Part shown: positions 20,291 through 31,926 of the stretch, piece after piece
Layout: every line of letters begins with the position of its first letter
Position numbering within the stretch: position 1 is the first letter of the stretch
From: Isoetes taiwanensis
Taxonomy: Eukaryota; Streptophyta; Lycopodiopsida; Isoetales; Isoetaceae
Assembly (NCBI GenBank): GCA_021234155.1
Contig: JAJEKV010000072.1
Coordinates: 3,186,299 to 3,250,298 of the forward strand
Direction of reading: 5' to 3'
DNA: 64,000 nt
Made by a program: the position numbers and the translations under genes
Notes under the pieces: model-generated
Database searches by the model: none
The model's input: only the letters and a program-made list of their open reading frames with translations
What the model was told of the DNA's origin: nothing

Positions 20291-20599
20291 AATCCACGCC
20301 CACGGGCCGCATTGCTCGTTGGGTCCTCCTTCTGCAAAATTTGCACCTTTTGAAATTGTTCACAAGGCGGCAAATCTCATGTTGTCCCGGATTATCTTTC
20401 ACGCATCCCACACGGATGATCCCTCCACTTTGGAGTCTCGGGGCGCCTTTCCCGGCAGCTCAACTCTTTACGGTCACGGCAACACCTCATTGGTTTCATG
20501 ACGGCCGGTACCTCCTCACGAGCTCTTCCACCGAGGGCCTTCCACGCTCTCTCGCTAAGCGCCAATCCCGCCGCCATCAATTTCTCCAGAGAGGTCGTG

Positions 20600-21713
20600 A
20601 CTACACCATGGTTGCAGGCCATCTTTACAAAGGGTAAGGATACCATCCTTCCCGTATGCGTGTTCTCCCTCATGAGGTCCAGATATTGTTCGAGAAGCCC
20701 ATGAAGGGCTCGGTGGTGGTCATTTTCATGGTGACACCAAGGCGAAAAATCCTTCTTCTTTGGTTATTTTTGGCCCACGCTCTTCAAAGACACTCACGCC
20801 CACGCCCGCACGTGTGATGCTTGCCGGTGTGGGACGGCCCACGGCCTTGACGCTTCCTTGGCGCCGGTCGGCCGCGCCACTTCCTTCGACCAAATGGGGA
20901 ATGGATTTTGTGGGACCCATCGATCCTCCTCGCGGCACACCCGTGCCCGCTACATTCCCTGTTCTCGCGACTATGCTACCAAATGGGCGGAAGCTTGCGC
21001 ACTTCGGACAACACTGCGGCCCGGCCACGACCAAAGTCATCTATCAACAAATCATCCGCGATTGGCCGCCCCTGAAATGGGTGGTGATCGTGGTGTCCAC
21101 TTTATCAATCATACCATCAAGGAGGCAACGGATTATCTCTGATACATCATCACAAGAGCACACCTTACTATCCTCAAGGGAATGGTTTGGCGAGAAGCAC
21201 CAACAAAACTACGGTCACAATTCTCAAGAAAATTTGTGGCGCTTCTGCATGTATTTGGCAAACCAAGCTTCCCTCTTTGTTCTATGGGCTTACAATACTT
21301 GTTTCAAAATAGCTCTTGGTCACACTCCTTTCAAATTGGTTTATGGTCAAGAAGCTCTCATGCCTTTTAAGTACATTCTCCCCACTCTCCGTTTTCAAGC
21401 AGCTCACGCCCATAATCCGCTCTTTGCACTCAAAGAAAGGGTTTATCAATTGGAGCAGTTGGATGAACTTAGAAGGGATGCTTATATTCGTGTTCTTCAT
21501 GGACAGCGTTTGCAAAAATCTCTCCATGACAAGCGTGTGAAGACAAAAACATTCAAAGAAGGAGATTTGGTTCTTCTTTATGATTCTCGGTACAAAAATT
21601 TTCCGGGTAAGCTTAAGTTTCGATGGCTTGGCCCTTATCAAATAGTTCAAGTGGTTCAACCCAAAGTTTTTCTGGGTGAGTTAGATGGAACTCCATTACC
21701 TACCTTTGGTTAA
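20600..21713 (+). pseudogene. Ty3/gypsy integrase, frameshifted
   Basis: Pieces of an integrase: a region around 20660-20830 in the place of the His/Cys zinc finger, KWGMDFVGPIDPP (near 20893-20930, first catalytic Asp), YATKWAEACALRT (20975-21010), DRGVHFINHTIKEA (near 21086-21130, second Asp) and a broken YYPQ.NGL region near 21167-21200 where the catalytic Glu belongs. A clean C-terminal part follows: LWAYNTCFKIALGHTPFKLV, YQLEQLDELRRDAYI and FPGKLKFRWLGPYQIV (about 21270-21650). The C-terminal half is the best-preserved coding stretch of the element. Confidence 0.8.
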
Positions 21714-21721
21714 TGGCTTTA

Positions 21722-22799
21722 AGCCTCAAAACATTTCATACCACGGCAAGTGAAAATCAACAAGCGAATCTGAGTTCAAAGGCATAAACACAACAGATAG
21801 TGACTAAAAAGGTGGCATATTATATTATAGGTGGAAATTTTTACAAAAATGTGGGCCTGACCCTAGCTCTTTCCAGCTAAAGAACCTTGCCCTATACAAA
21901 AAGCGGGAACGAGCCCTATCTACTAAAAACCTAAGAAGAAAAACCCTCTACTCGGGGTTGGGAGCAGAGGTGATCTTGAGGAGAGGAGGTGGTAGAGGTT
22001 TACCTTCGGGGGTCAGCGAAGGTGCGGCACCACCTCCATCCCGTTGGTGCCGGATCGGGATGTTCAGCCATCCCAAGCACACCCAACCATCCATTCTCGG
22101 GCCACGATTGTGGCAGCGCCAGAAGGTCGTGACAATCCATCTTGCGGGTAATCCACTCGGCGGTTAGTGGGCATAGATGCGGTTCTCGTTCAAACCGGCG
22201 GCCGCCATCTTGGCGCCATCGGATGTCTTCGCTTCACTCCGGTTCGTCTTATATAGCCAAGCGAGGCACTCCTTGTCGGCGTGGACCAATCAAAAAAAAT
22301 CGCCAGCGTGTTTTGCAATGCAAGGCTGTTTCTAAAAGAGAATCTTTTCTCCGCCCGCATATCTAGCCATGGTACCCTCGACACATTCGTTTTAATGATA
22401 TCCCGCCGAGTTACCCGGCATTAAATGCCATTGCTTCTTTTCATGCCCGTCGAACATTAATGTGTGTCCTTTGGCCATCTGTCACATCCATCATTCTCTC
22501 ACGCCTCATCCCCACCGTTCATCACTTCTCCCTTTGTTGTTTGGGGACTTAGCCAAATTTTGCCTCTCAATCGCCTCCTTGGCATCTTTCAACACTGGCA
22601 CCATCAGCGGTTGCCCGTTTAAGTCCTCATCATGCCTCTTCACCTCCATTTCGCCCTAAACCTTTTAAGTCCCTCTGCGCCTTAGTCCCTCAGTTCTTCG
22701 CCATCTCCCGCTCTCTTGCCTTTGCATCACCGTTCTTTTCTGACTCTCTCTTTGCCATGGCGACCCAAAAATTTCCTACACTTCAAGCTCTGACTCTCG
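21722..22799 (+). other. Gypsy region after integrase, nothing recognised
   Basis: About 1.1 kb between the end of the integrase frame and the possible third ORF. Short frames only. The frames around 21958-22167 and 22142-22366 are low-complexity and do not resemble a known protein. Confidence 0.3.
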
Positions 22800-23960
22800 G
22801 AACCCGGCTCTTTTAGTCGATGTCGTTCTTGGCCCACTTTGGTATGAAGCCCTTGTTGGCCCGAATAATGCGTCGCGAGAACGCCACAAACTTTCTGAAT
22901 TCTCTCAAATGGAACCGGCTCCAAATCGACGGTTAGGCGGTTCGCCATCGCTAACATCGTCAATAGCCGCATGGATACACCACAATGGTCGATGGCACCA
23001 CCATTTCGTTGATTTCGGCCTTTTGATTTACGAGGTATTCCATATTCCTTTGCAACCCCCTTGTTTATCTTGATGCGCCCATACTGGGATCTCGATGTCA
23101 CTAAGTTTGGTGCTCACGCTTATCGCGCCAATGTGCATCGCGACAAATATTGACAAGCCCCATGAAATTTTTGTTAAGTTTACGTGGCGCCAAGTACCTT
23201 GGGTATTCTATCAAGAACACCCATATCAATAAGCCTTTCTATAATATGGTGATCACTTGCTACTCGCTCCGCACCACATTGATTGGCCCCAATTGTTGTT
23301 CTACCGTCTTCTCCAAGAAATTGACCGTCTGGGGCTGCCCTTTCTACCTCTGAAACTTACATTGGGAGGCCATCTTCAAGCCCTCATCTGTCATTACTTT
23401 CCTCCCACAAACTCTCATTCTCAAAATTCCACTCGGCGGTCCCTTCCTCGGACTCACCAAGTTGGCACTTCACACCCTTCTTCCTCACGGTCATGTCAAA
23501 ATTCCGCTCCCATGTCCTTTGTCTTCTCCTCTTTCTGAATCCAAGCATTCAGTTCACACCATGTCTCACAAACATGCCAAACTAGGCACGGCGAGGCTCC
23601 ACCACCACGGCACCCTCGTCATTTGTATCGATATCGGAGGATGCTCAAGCTTTGTTCTAAAGTTACAAGAATCCCAAGCTCTTATAAATGGGGTTCACCA
23701 CGTACTCCCTTGACCTGGGGATGCAGTTCGGTGACCTTCAAGCGCCCACTGCACAAGTTCCAACTTTGGAGGCCCAACTTCAAGACAAAGCCGCGGCTCT
23801 CTTACAAGCCCGTATAGATCTCAAAAGTGCGCAGGGATGGACCAGCCTACTTACAGATCAGCGAGGCTCAACTCAATCGAGAAATTAGGGACTTATTGGA
23901 GCAAAACAAGTCCAAAGATACTCTCCTGGTGACAAAGAGAAAGATATTGCTAAGCTTAGC
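22800..23960 (+). pseudogene. Possible third ORF of gypsy element, coiled-coil C terminus
   Basis: Blocks in shifting frames suggest a former long ORF: KPLLARIMRRENATNFLNSL (near 22850), NMVITCYSLRTTLIGPNC and LPLKLTLGGHLQAL (23240-23390), and helical, Gln/Lys-rich segments LEAQLQDKAAALLQARIDL (near 23770-23830) and EIRDLLEQNKSKDTLL (near 23880-23930) that look like a coiled coil. The layout recalls plant mobile domain-like proteins carried by some Ty3/gypsy elements, but no diagnostic motif is intact. Identification is a guess; only the frames and the coiled-coil tendency are seen. Confidence 0.35.
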
Positions 23961-25676
23961 GCCTTGTACTCGAGCTTTTGTGACAATTACAGCACTCAAG
24001 TTCAAAACCTTACCGAGCATGGCTCCAAATTGCCTCTTTGGCGGCTCGGCTCTCCACCTTGAACTTCTCGGCTCACATCCCTCCACGATCGTCGACTACG
24101 GAGGTTGGGAAGCGAAAAAATTACGGATGGCCGGAGATTGCCGTGCCGACTCAATGCTCCCGGGCAATCCACCTCCACAGATCCACACTTCGAACGGGTC
24201 CGTGACGATGGCCATACGTTAGAAAAGGACCACGGATCCGTGACCTTGAACAACGATTAAAGACGCTATTGGTCTGGCGATGAGGCCTGAACCAAACTTG
24301 GCGGCTATATTGCCATCGTTAGCCACGGTACTGTTGATTTCCCGGTTCCTTCACGCTCTCTCGGATTATGTGGTTTGCCGCCACCTCTTTCTTTACGAAG
24401 TGGCATGGGGTTGATGGTCTGTGGATGTTCACTGCGTACCGCAGATTTTCTTCTGATTTGGCGAACTCTCAATTGAAGACAAAGGTTTATCTTTGTGCCC
24501 TTTTGGTATTTGATCTCATTCAACTGCGATGATCGGACTTCATCACCTTGAGAAATGTTCAGCCTATGGCTTACATTTTCATGATTTCTATCCGGGTGAT
24601 ACACGGAGAGATTTGGGATGGCCGGCGACGGAACTTTCGGGGTGACCCCACTCTTCAATGGTTGCTTCGGGATAACAACCCTATCTCGCTGATCATGCTC
24701 GGACTGCGCTCTTCATCAAGAGTACATGCACGAGCTTGCATCATTACCTCTCGGCAAGCGGAAGTCTTTGCAACAAATAAGGAAGTATCTAGGACATCCG
24801 AGGATCTTCCCTATGCACAAATTTATATGCAACACCTCATAGGTTACAATCAATTCACGTGCTCTTACGGATAGCAAGGCGGTCCCCGCAGTGGGATAGC
24901 CCTCTGTCAACTCTCAACTCTACGCCTCTATCGGGATCGTTGGTGTAAAGCTCTTGATCGGCCCTTGTCGGTGAATTAGGGGCGGCTCGGCAACCCCGCC
25001 CACGGGCATGGTTCCCTCTCCTTATGCTTCCACAGGTGTTCCTCCCGCCCCAGTTTTCGACTTCGATTGGCGTCTCCCCTTTTGGGACAAAGGTCATGGA
25101 TAGCCATCTTTGGATGGACTCCACCCTCGGATCTCGGACGGATCTCGGTGGGATCCGTTTTGTTCGCCGCTCCCATTGGGGGAGGGTGCCACTCTTGATA
25201 ACACCACACAATTGGATCTATATTGCTAATGGCGTGGTTGGCGCCTGGCGATCGCTACATGGTCTTGACACCTTCTTGCGGAATCTTTGCCACCTCACCC
25301 GGATCCTTGATCCACCTTCAAGCGGGTTTTGTGCGGCTCTAAAATGCATCTTGCTCCGGCTCCTTAAATCGGCGGCGTCCCATTTTTTCTTGCAATCCGA
25401 ATGCGGCGTCGGTGCCTTGACCTACTGAGACTGCTGCTCATGGAATGTCGGTTTGTTTCTTCCGATGCCCATGCTGCCCTTGAAGACATGGTGCGATCTC
25501 GTTTTTCTCATTGAAGAAGATCACGCCTTGGCCTCAACACTCCTCTGCTCTTCAAACATCGGGGATCTCATTGGCGATTACCATAATGGTGCCGTCCTCA
25601 TTCCCGTGAGGATCACTTTCCAGGCCGATGGCTTCCCGCCTTGAAACACTTCCTCCTTTTCTTCACCCCGAGTGTT
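23961..25676 (+). other. Gypsy 3' internal region, no gene recognised
   Basis: About 1.7 kb up to the polypurine tract. Frames of 60-130 codons exist on both strands, none with a recognisable motif. It is probably a further frameshifted part of the third ORF or a non-coding 3' region. Confidence 0.3.
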
Positions 25677-25688
25677 TGGTGGGGGGAG
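25677..25688 (+). other. Polypurine tract of gypsy element
   Basis: The purine-rich run GTGGGGGGAG lies directly before the TG that opens the 3' LTR. This is the position and composition of the primer for plus-strand DNA synthesis. Confidence 0.7.
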
Positions 25689-26248
25689 TGTTAGTCTGTG
25701 CCTCTGGTACAGGACTATTCATGCATCTGACGGACCAAGTCAAGCTCAAGGATCATGAGATCAACCACGAATTCAGCCATCCAAGGCCCTTGAGAAGACC
25801 AAAAGCGGCTGACCTATCAAGGCGCGCTCGGACAAGTGACGATCACTCCACCGGTCATCGTCAGGGTGATTCTAGGCACTTCAAGAGCACCGGGCCAACA
25901 TTCCTGCGTCAGGCCTCCTTCCGAGTCGGCACCGAGATCGGTCAGTGTCTATATTGGGCCAAAGGCCATTGTACTATATATGAGTAGAGCTAGCACATGA
26001 GTTTTTAGATGAGTTTTGAGTCTTGTCTCTCTTCAGTCTTCTCTCGATTGCGAGAGCTCATGTATGTTCATCATTGATATCAAGGAAGCTTATCATTTTC
26101 CTCTCATTGTTCTCTTTGGTTCTGTTTTCTTCTTCTTGTCCTTTTCTTGCAAATCCCGCGTGACATAGTCCCCCGGATTCTCCTGTTAGATCCAAGGGTC
26201 CTCACAGAGGTCTGTCTTGCAGGAGTTCCCGAACCCAGACCCCAAACA
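25689..26248 (+). repeat. 3' LTR of gypsy element
   Basis: Starts TGTTAGTCTGTGCCTCTG and ends ACCCCAAACA. Homologous to 15279-15826. Differences cluster at CAG or CTG sites, for example GTCTTGCAGGAG here against GTCTTGCGGGAG in the 5' LTR. A TATA box sits at 25974-25982. Confidence 0.8.
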
Positions 26249-27900
26249 CTTCCTCGTTTGGACAAATGTCTAATTTCTTCACTCCACATTCATCACATTC
26301 ACCTTTGATGCATTTTAGTTTATGCCATTCATCCGTCACATATTTCTCGCAAACTGTTGACCTCCACAAGATACTAACATTATCAAAAGTCTTCTTGTTT
26401 GCTTGACATACTCAATTGTTTTGCTGGCATGCACAGACACTGCAGCAGCAAGTGCAATTAACATGTAGGGATCTCCTCATATCATTGAAGGCCTTTCTGT
26501 ACAGATCTGCTTGCTCATGTTTGACACAACAACATGTGTTTCTCTCCTTCAATTTCCTTATGCAATCAGGTTTCAGATACTCGAACTGTCGAAGGCAAAT
26601 TTTGGTATCAGGGTTCTGATATACAAACTATTGATAAAGCTCAGACTGCAATAACAAAAGCATTAAAGACCATGTTAGCAAAATGATGTCGGCAACCAGA
26701 TGCCAAAAGAGTATTGAACTATACAATTGTACATTTAATGTATGTTCTATGTACATAAAATGTCCATCCAACAGTTCCACTGATCTGTTACTGTACATCT
26801 AATGTACATCTAATGTACATCAGTACATCTAATGTACAGCCAAACAGTTCCACTGATCTGTTACTGTACATTCAATGTACATCTAGTGTACATCTAATGT
26901 ACACCTAATGTACATCTAATGTACATCTAATTAATGTTACAATATTAGTACATCACAATATTAGTACATCAAATGTACATATGTATGATTTGTTTGGCTT
27001 CATTACCTGAAAGTACACTAAAATGTAAAATGATGTAATTTTGATATTCAAGTACATGTAAATGCAGCTGCATGGACATGTAAGTGTTAATGGAAACAAT
27101 GTAAACAATGTAAAAATGTAAACAATGTAAAATGCAATACATTTCATGAAAACCATGTGTATTCATTAACAAGGTCCTTTCGAACGAGAACTAGAATGTG
27201 CGTGAAGAAAGTCATGAAAGAATTTTGGAAGAAAACATAATCTCCAAAACTGAATTGATTCAATTAGAAGAGCAAACCTGTGAGATATCAAGGTATTGTA
27301 TTGCTTGTGTTCTCCTCTTCATGACATCTCTAACCTTTGGTGAAACTTTGGTATTATCAAGCCAAAATTCACGAACACGACATTTGATTGAATCATCGAT
27401 TCTATTTGATCTTGGCATCCTTCTCCCCAAAGCCCATACATTTGCTCCACTTAATGACATTATTTTCCTTCTTGTTGCAGCTTTGGATAAATTTCTTGGT
27501 CGTATCTTTAGCAATTTTGAAGAAACATTCTTGTTTATATCTCTTTTTTCCAACAATCATTGATAATGATGAATGTTTTGCGACCAATTTATCTTTGCTA
27601 TTAGCGTAGACTTTACTTCTTGAAGCCCATCTTTCAAGTTTCGATCATTGATTTCATAACAATAACCCGGAAGGATTTCCAATTCATGGCTCGAAAAAGA
27701 AAAAAGCATGTCATCTTGCAACAAAGCGAGCACAAAAACTAATCTTTGATGCGGGCCGAGGCGTTTGCCGAATCAGGATGAGGATGCAATCCGAAGGCCA
27801 ACAACCCGCGCTTTATTTGTTTTGTGGCATAACACCGGCCAATGTCGGCATACTTGGCGCTTAGAACCACCACTTCCATTGGAATTCTCACCCTCCATGA
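26249..27900 (-). pseudogene. Transposase-like copy 1, N-terminal exons
   Basis: Minus strand. Upstream exon to 27278: a basic N-terminal part with LLKIRPRNLSKAA and FWLDNTKVSPKVRDVMKRR, ending in CAG before GTTTGC. Downstream exon from 26645 (after TTATTGCAG): ELYQ, an in-frame TAG, then FEYLKPDCIRKLKERNTCCC, a Cys-rich block (CTCCCSVCAC), WRSTVCEKY, CDECGVKKLDICP, continuing at 15278 beyond the LTR element. The CCC..H and CxxCG..ICP pattern is shared with the plus-strand copy at 29195-31470. A possible start is the ATG at 27898, but a stop follows 39 codons later. The copy is dead (internal stop, LTR insertion). The family is probably a transposase; I cannot name its superfamily. Confidence 0.6.
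26720..26990. repeat. TGTACATCTAA minisatellite
   Basis: More than a dozen imperfect copies of an 11-bp unit containing the self-complementary TGTACA, spaced irregularly, with an internal larger duplication around CAAACAGTTCCACTGATCTGTTACTG-like sequence. It lies in the intron between the two exons of transposase-like copy 1 (27277 to 26646). Confidence 0.8.
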
Positions 27901-28481
27901 ACGGGTTGAAATTGATTTGTATTTCTTGTAGATTCAATTGGTATGTGTTTGCTTACGGAATTGGATTCGGTGTTAGATCCGTGAAAGGGGAATTTCGGAA
28001 AGGGAGGGACGGATCCATTCGAATTGGTTCGGTGGTTCGATGGTTCGGTGGTTAACTAAGAATTTCGGGGGCACTGTCAGGGATGATCTTGCAATCATTG
28101 CAAACCTGACACAAAACGACAAACCAGACTATCTTGATGTACATCTAAAATGTACCCCAAAAAAGCACAAATTCGTCCTTCAATTCAGTACGATGTACTT
28201 ACACCCTTTCATGCGTTTACCCATCTACAAACATCGCAGGTGCAAGTGCAATTCTTCGGATGTTTGGTTCTCATCCCATTGAGTCCATCCACTAGCATTT
28301 GCATCCTCACGTGCTGAATGCAACAGCAACTATTGAAGTCCTTCAATTTCACAACAAACCAGGGTTTTAGCTTCTCAAAAACTCAAAGACGAATCTTAAT
28401 TTCTGGATGTTGGTCCAGAAACCTCTTGAACAATAGCATATGCATGAAATGAACACTAAACTGTTAGAATGTGTATACCAC
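27901..28481. other. Spacer between two transposase-like copies
   Basis: Contains short TTCGGTGGTTCGATGG repeats near 28027-28054 and one further GATGTACATCTAA unit near 28136. No gene seen. The outer end of copy 1 should lie here, but no inverted repeat was recognised. Confidence 0.4.
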
Positions 28482-28515
28482 ACCATGGGGTAAAAGTATG
28501 CTGGTGGGTATCAAA
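28482..28515 (+). repeat. Left inverted end of the two-gene transposon
   Basis: Reads GGGGTAAAAGTATGCTGG then TGGGTATCAAA inward. The reverse complement of 35049-35082 matches it with four transitions. Confidence 0.65.
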
Positions 28516-29194
28516 AGCATGGTATCAAAGGCCACGAAATGGGTTTGCTTCTGAAGAGGGTGGTTCATCACCACGAAATGGAAATCTCAGAACCTGAAAT
28601 TTTTCCAAATCCAAAGGAGTGCAAGGCAGCGGGGGTGCTGCTCAACAACTTGAAGCCACAAAGCAGCAAAGGAACCATGATATTTGGAGAGCCAGAACCT
28701 CAACACTGGTGATGGCTTCTTCCACAAAATCCAGATGCAATTCCACTATGGCAGGGCTGTTAGGTACATCTAATTCTTGCTTTCATGCCTGTGCTTCTTT
28801 ATGCTTTTAAGTGCTTGTATCTGTTGAGTGATGCTGGCTGGGATATGTTCATTGATTAATGTGCAATATTTCTTATGATAGGTTGCATGAGGTCAACAAT
28901 TGCTCGCCGCATTAAAGAAAATCGAGGCAGATCCTTTGAAATGGTCCGTGGTCTAGCTTCCAAAGGAGGTTGAGGTGCGATTCTCTCACCCCCGCTTGCA
29001 AAGCAAAGCATACGTAATTCTAAAACAAAATAGCGAGTCTCTCCTTGCAAGAAAGATGTTGTGAATTTGTTGGGGAGTTAGGCTTAGAATTTCTTATCCC
29101 TTGCACCTTATGGAGGTCTACTGGGTATAAGTTTCCATACAAAAGGCCCTTGCTATTATTGCATCATTATTTCTAACCAAAGGCCACCATTCAG

Positions 29195-31470
29195 CTGCAG
29201 CTATTTCAACAATACAAAAAGGCATATCCTGAACACCCTGTTTGCTTTAAGGCTTTCGAGAAGTTGAAGACTATTTATGTAAAGAAAGTATCAGAAAGGG
29301 AAACCTGCTGTTGCATATACCATATGAAGTTGGAGTATGCCAGGGTAGCCCTGAATGCATTAAGGTCAGCGAAAACTGGATTTCATGGTGAAGAGTACAA
29401 GTGCTGTTGCGAGGTCTATGGACCTGGTGAGAAATGTCTGGCTAGCCAACATACGTATGACTCCACCAGCGAGCTCTGGAGGGCTGTGGTTTGCAACAAG
29501 AGCGAGGGTGAAGAATGGTATAAAGATAACTGCTTGATGCAGAAATGTCAGAAGTGTGGCATAAAAAGTCTTCCTATATGTCCAAGAGAAAGAGAGAATA
29601 ACGAGTTCTTGCTTGAATGGAAAACGTTTGAAAAGGTAATACTCTCTTTATTGCATGCTGAAACATGCTGCTATGTGCTGTCATCCGCTGAATACTGCTT
29701 TTGTGCTTTCAACTTTGCGCTAATCTTCTGTTTTATGCTCTGAGACCTTGTTCTGATTCAGTGGAGATTTGAAGAAGGCGGTGGAGTTGCGAGGACCGCG
29801 TTACCAAGGAAGTGCCAGGTGGCAGCAGAAAGAAAAGATCCAATGCCACCAAGAAGAGAAACAAAAGTAAGAAATCCAAGGTAGCTGGTGGGACACAGCC
29901 TGAAGCTGCAGCACAAGCCGAGGAGAAGGGAAACAAAAGTAAGAAATCCAAGGTAGCTGGTGGGACACACCGGAAGGCTGCAAACACAAGACGAGACCTC
30001 AAATGGCAAGGGGAAAAAAAAAAAGGGCCAAAGCCCGGTCCTTAGATTGTCTTACAAGAGAACGGCGGTGAAGGATTTCATTTCATATCGTGTTCCACAT
30101 TGAAGATATTCGTGCCACACAATTCTGAGGGCTAGATGGCAAGGCCATGCAATTCGAGGAGTTGCCTGGACAATATCCAAGATGGCACCATTGTTTCTGT
30201 AATTGATTTTGCAGAGAATTACAGCATAAAAATACAAAGGGAGGTTCAACGCCAGCATTGGCACAATGACCAGATAACAATTCTCGTCTACATCACGTAT
30301 AGGATGGACATCAGTTCTGGGATCAGAAAGCTATTGAAGGAAACCCATTTTTACTTGAGTGATGACAAGATTCATGACACTCTTTTTGTGCAGCACTATC
30401 TTAGAAAGTACAATTCATGGCTTGTATCAAATGGTGTAGATTTCTCCAGGCATATAGTTTGGTCAGATGGTTGTTCTAGCCAATCAAATCTGCCCGGCCA
30501 TTCTATTTCCTACCAAGATATCACCATGAGCTAGTGAAGGAAATAGTATGGAATTTCTTTGGGACAGCCCATGGTAAGGGAGAGCACGATGGGCAAGGGG
30601 CTGTCCTTAAAGGGGCATTCACTAGAGAGCAGCTCAAGTATGATGGGGTGAGATTTAGGGTGCCGATGATGCACAATGAATTCGTAAACTTCGTTGGAAT
30701 GAAGGTACCAACAAGGGGACATCAAAAGGTATTATGCTTTCATCTGGCGTGATTCGTTGAGTAGTGCCGCATGTAAACCTTGCATCTTGTCTTGGAATAG
30801 TGCTTTCATCCGCTTTTAAGTCTTTGTCGTGAACTATTTGTAATGTGATGAGTAGTCTTTGTATTATCTTTTGTGGAGTGCAATACTTGTTGTCTCCCGC
30901 GTACTTACGGGTAATTGGAAAGGATGATGTTGATAGACGGACCTACCGGATGTGCCGGGGTGGAAGGGACCAAGCAAATACACGAGATCGGACATACTTG
31001 GCCAAATCAAGCACAAGGGTGGGCTCATAGAGGTTTAAGTTGTTTACGCGGGTAACCGTTTGAAAGGAACCGGTCATCTTGTGTGAACAAGCGGGTTGAA
31101 GAATTGGAAATATGTTACACTAAAGCCGGATAAGTCCATGGTGAAGGTAATCAAGACCGAAATCGATGAGGCATTTTTTGAAGGTGATGGAGAATGACTT
31201 AGTGGAAACATAGAGGAAGGTGATAACTTTGCTGTTGTAGCCGAGGAGGAAAATCAGGAGAATGCATATTTCTATGTGGTCAAATGTGTTAAGCCGAGGC
31301 ATATCCTTGATAGAATTGTCAAGGATAGCTGGGGTCAGACCTTCAATGTGGATGAACATGTGTTGGCTGGTTTGTACTATCTTCGCCGGCCCGATGGTAG
31401 TTGGGAGCTACTTGAAGACAAAGGCGACCTTCATCTGATCATCACGTATCGCCTATCAAGTTTGAGATGA
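29195..31470 (+). pseudogene. Transposase-like copy 2, multi-exon, broken
   Basis: Exon 29195-29635 follows CCATTCAG: LQLFQQYKKAYPEHPVCF, FEKLKTIYVKKVSERETCCC, a Cys-rich block (YKCCCEVYGPGEKC), LWRAVVCNK, CQKCGIKSLPICP, ending AAAAG/GTAATA. The next exon starts at 29762 (WRFEE) and holds a basic repeat (29860-30003), DFAENY (30205), HWHNDQITILVYITY, HDTLFVQHY, VWSDGCSSQ (near 30458-30484), then after a frameshift FFGTAHGKGEHDGQGAV (near 30550-30605), ending AAAAG/GTATTA at 30728. Later pieces: VIGKDDVDRRTYR (near 30905) and a C-terminal domain (NFAVVAEEE, VKCVKPRHIL, DEHVLAGLYYLRR; 31220-31470). The conserved acidic residues suggest a DDE/D-type nuclease fold. Frameshifts and stops make this copy inactive. 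Confidence 0.65.
29860..30003 (+). repeat. 72-bp tandem duplication in copy 2
   Basis: Two direct copies with a 72-bp period, sharing AACAAAAGTAAGAAATCC and GTAGCTGGTGGGACACA. In one frame each encodes NKSKKSKVAGGT, a Lys/Ser-rich stretch that could be a basic linker. In the frame expected from the flanking exon it adds stops. Confidence 0.75.
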
Positions 31471-31926
31471 ATCGATTCCCGGCACCAACAGATTTTCCCT
31501 TGAACAAAGCTACTCACCGATGATGATCCTTGACAGTCTGCCATATGAAGGTTGAATATGCTTTGACCTTGTTGTTTTATCATTTTAACAGGTCTGTAGT
31601 TACTTGTTTACTTGTCTCAAATTTTGATGATTGTACTGGAGACAATGTTTGTGAGACAATGTTTGTAGTATTGGACTGCTGTATTGGAGTATTTTAGTAT
31701 TGGAGACAATGCTTGTAGTATTGGAGAGTAAGCTTGATATATATTACAGAAAATTGTAAACTCAAGATTAGAGACATCACTCAAGATACTCAATACTCAA
31801 GATAATACAAAGCAATCATACATATATTACAAAAGGGTAGTGTACAATGGTTATTTCATGAGTCATTGAAGTTTTCAGAGTGATGCTCGTTGCCAGGAAG
31901 GGTGCCCAGCAACTGCCTTTGTACTT
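31471..31926. repeat. Short imperfect tandem repeats between convergent genes
   Basis: Contains several copies of TATTGGAGACAATGTTTGTAG-like units (31638-31728) and ACTCAAGATA-like units (31760-31810). It is the 3' junction between the two convergent genes of the transposon. No gene seen. Confidence 0.5.

Larger units (their letters stand above)
15279..26248 (+). mobile_element. Ty3/gypsy-type LTR retrotransposon, complete outline
   Basis: A 10.97-kb element with two LTRs (15279-15826, 25689-26248) starting TG and ending CA, a polypurine tract just before the 3' LTR, and a 4-bp CTTC duplication on both sides (15275-15278, 26249-26252). The domain order gag-like, reverse transcriptase, RNase H, integrase is that of Ty3/gypsy. 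About 4 kb follow the integrase before the 3' LTR, as in the Athila/Tat-type lineages. All genes are broken by frameshifts. The LTRs have diverged considerably, largely at CAG/CTG versus CG sites, so their age cannot be read directly. Confidence 0.85.

Noticed and set aside
26720-26990. Short regular repeats as a CRISPR array
   Set aside because: The units are 11 bp with no constant-length unique spacers, and the genome is eukaryotic.
29733-30009. Repetitive minus-strand frames rich in Phe and Leu
   Set aside because: They are reverse shadows of the 72-bp tandem repeat of transposase-like copy 2.
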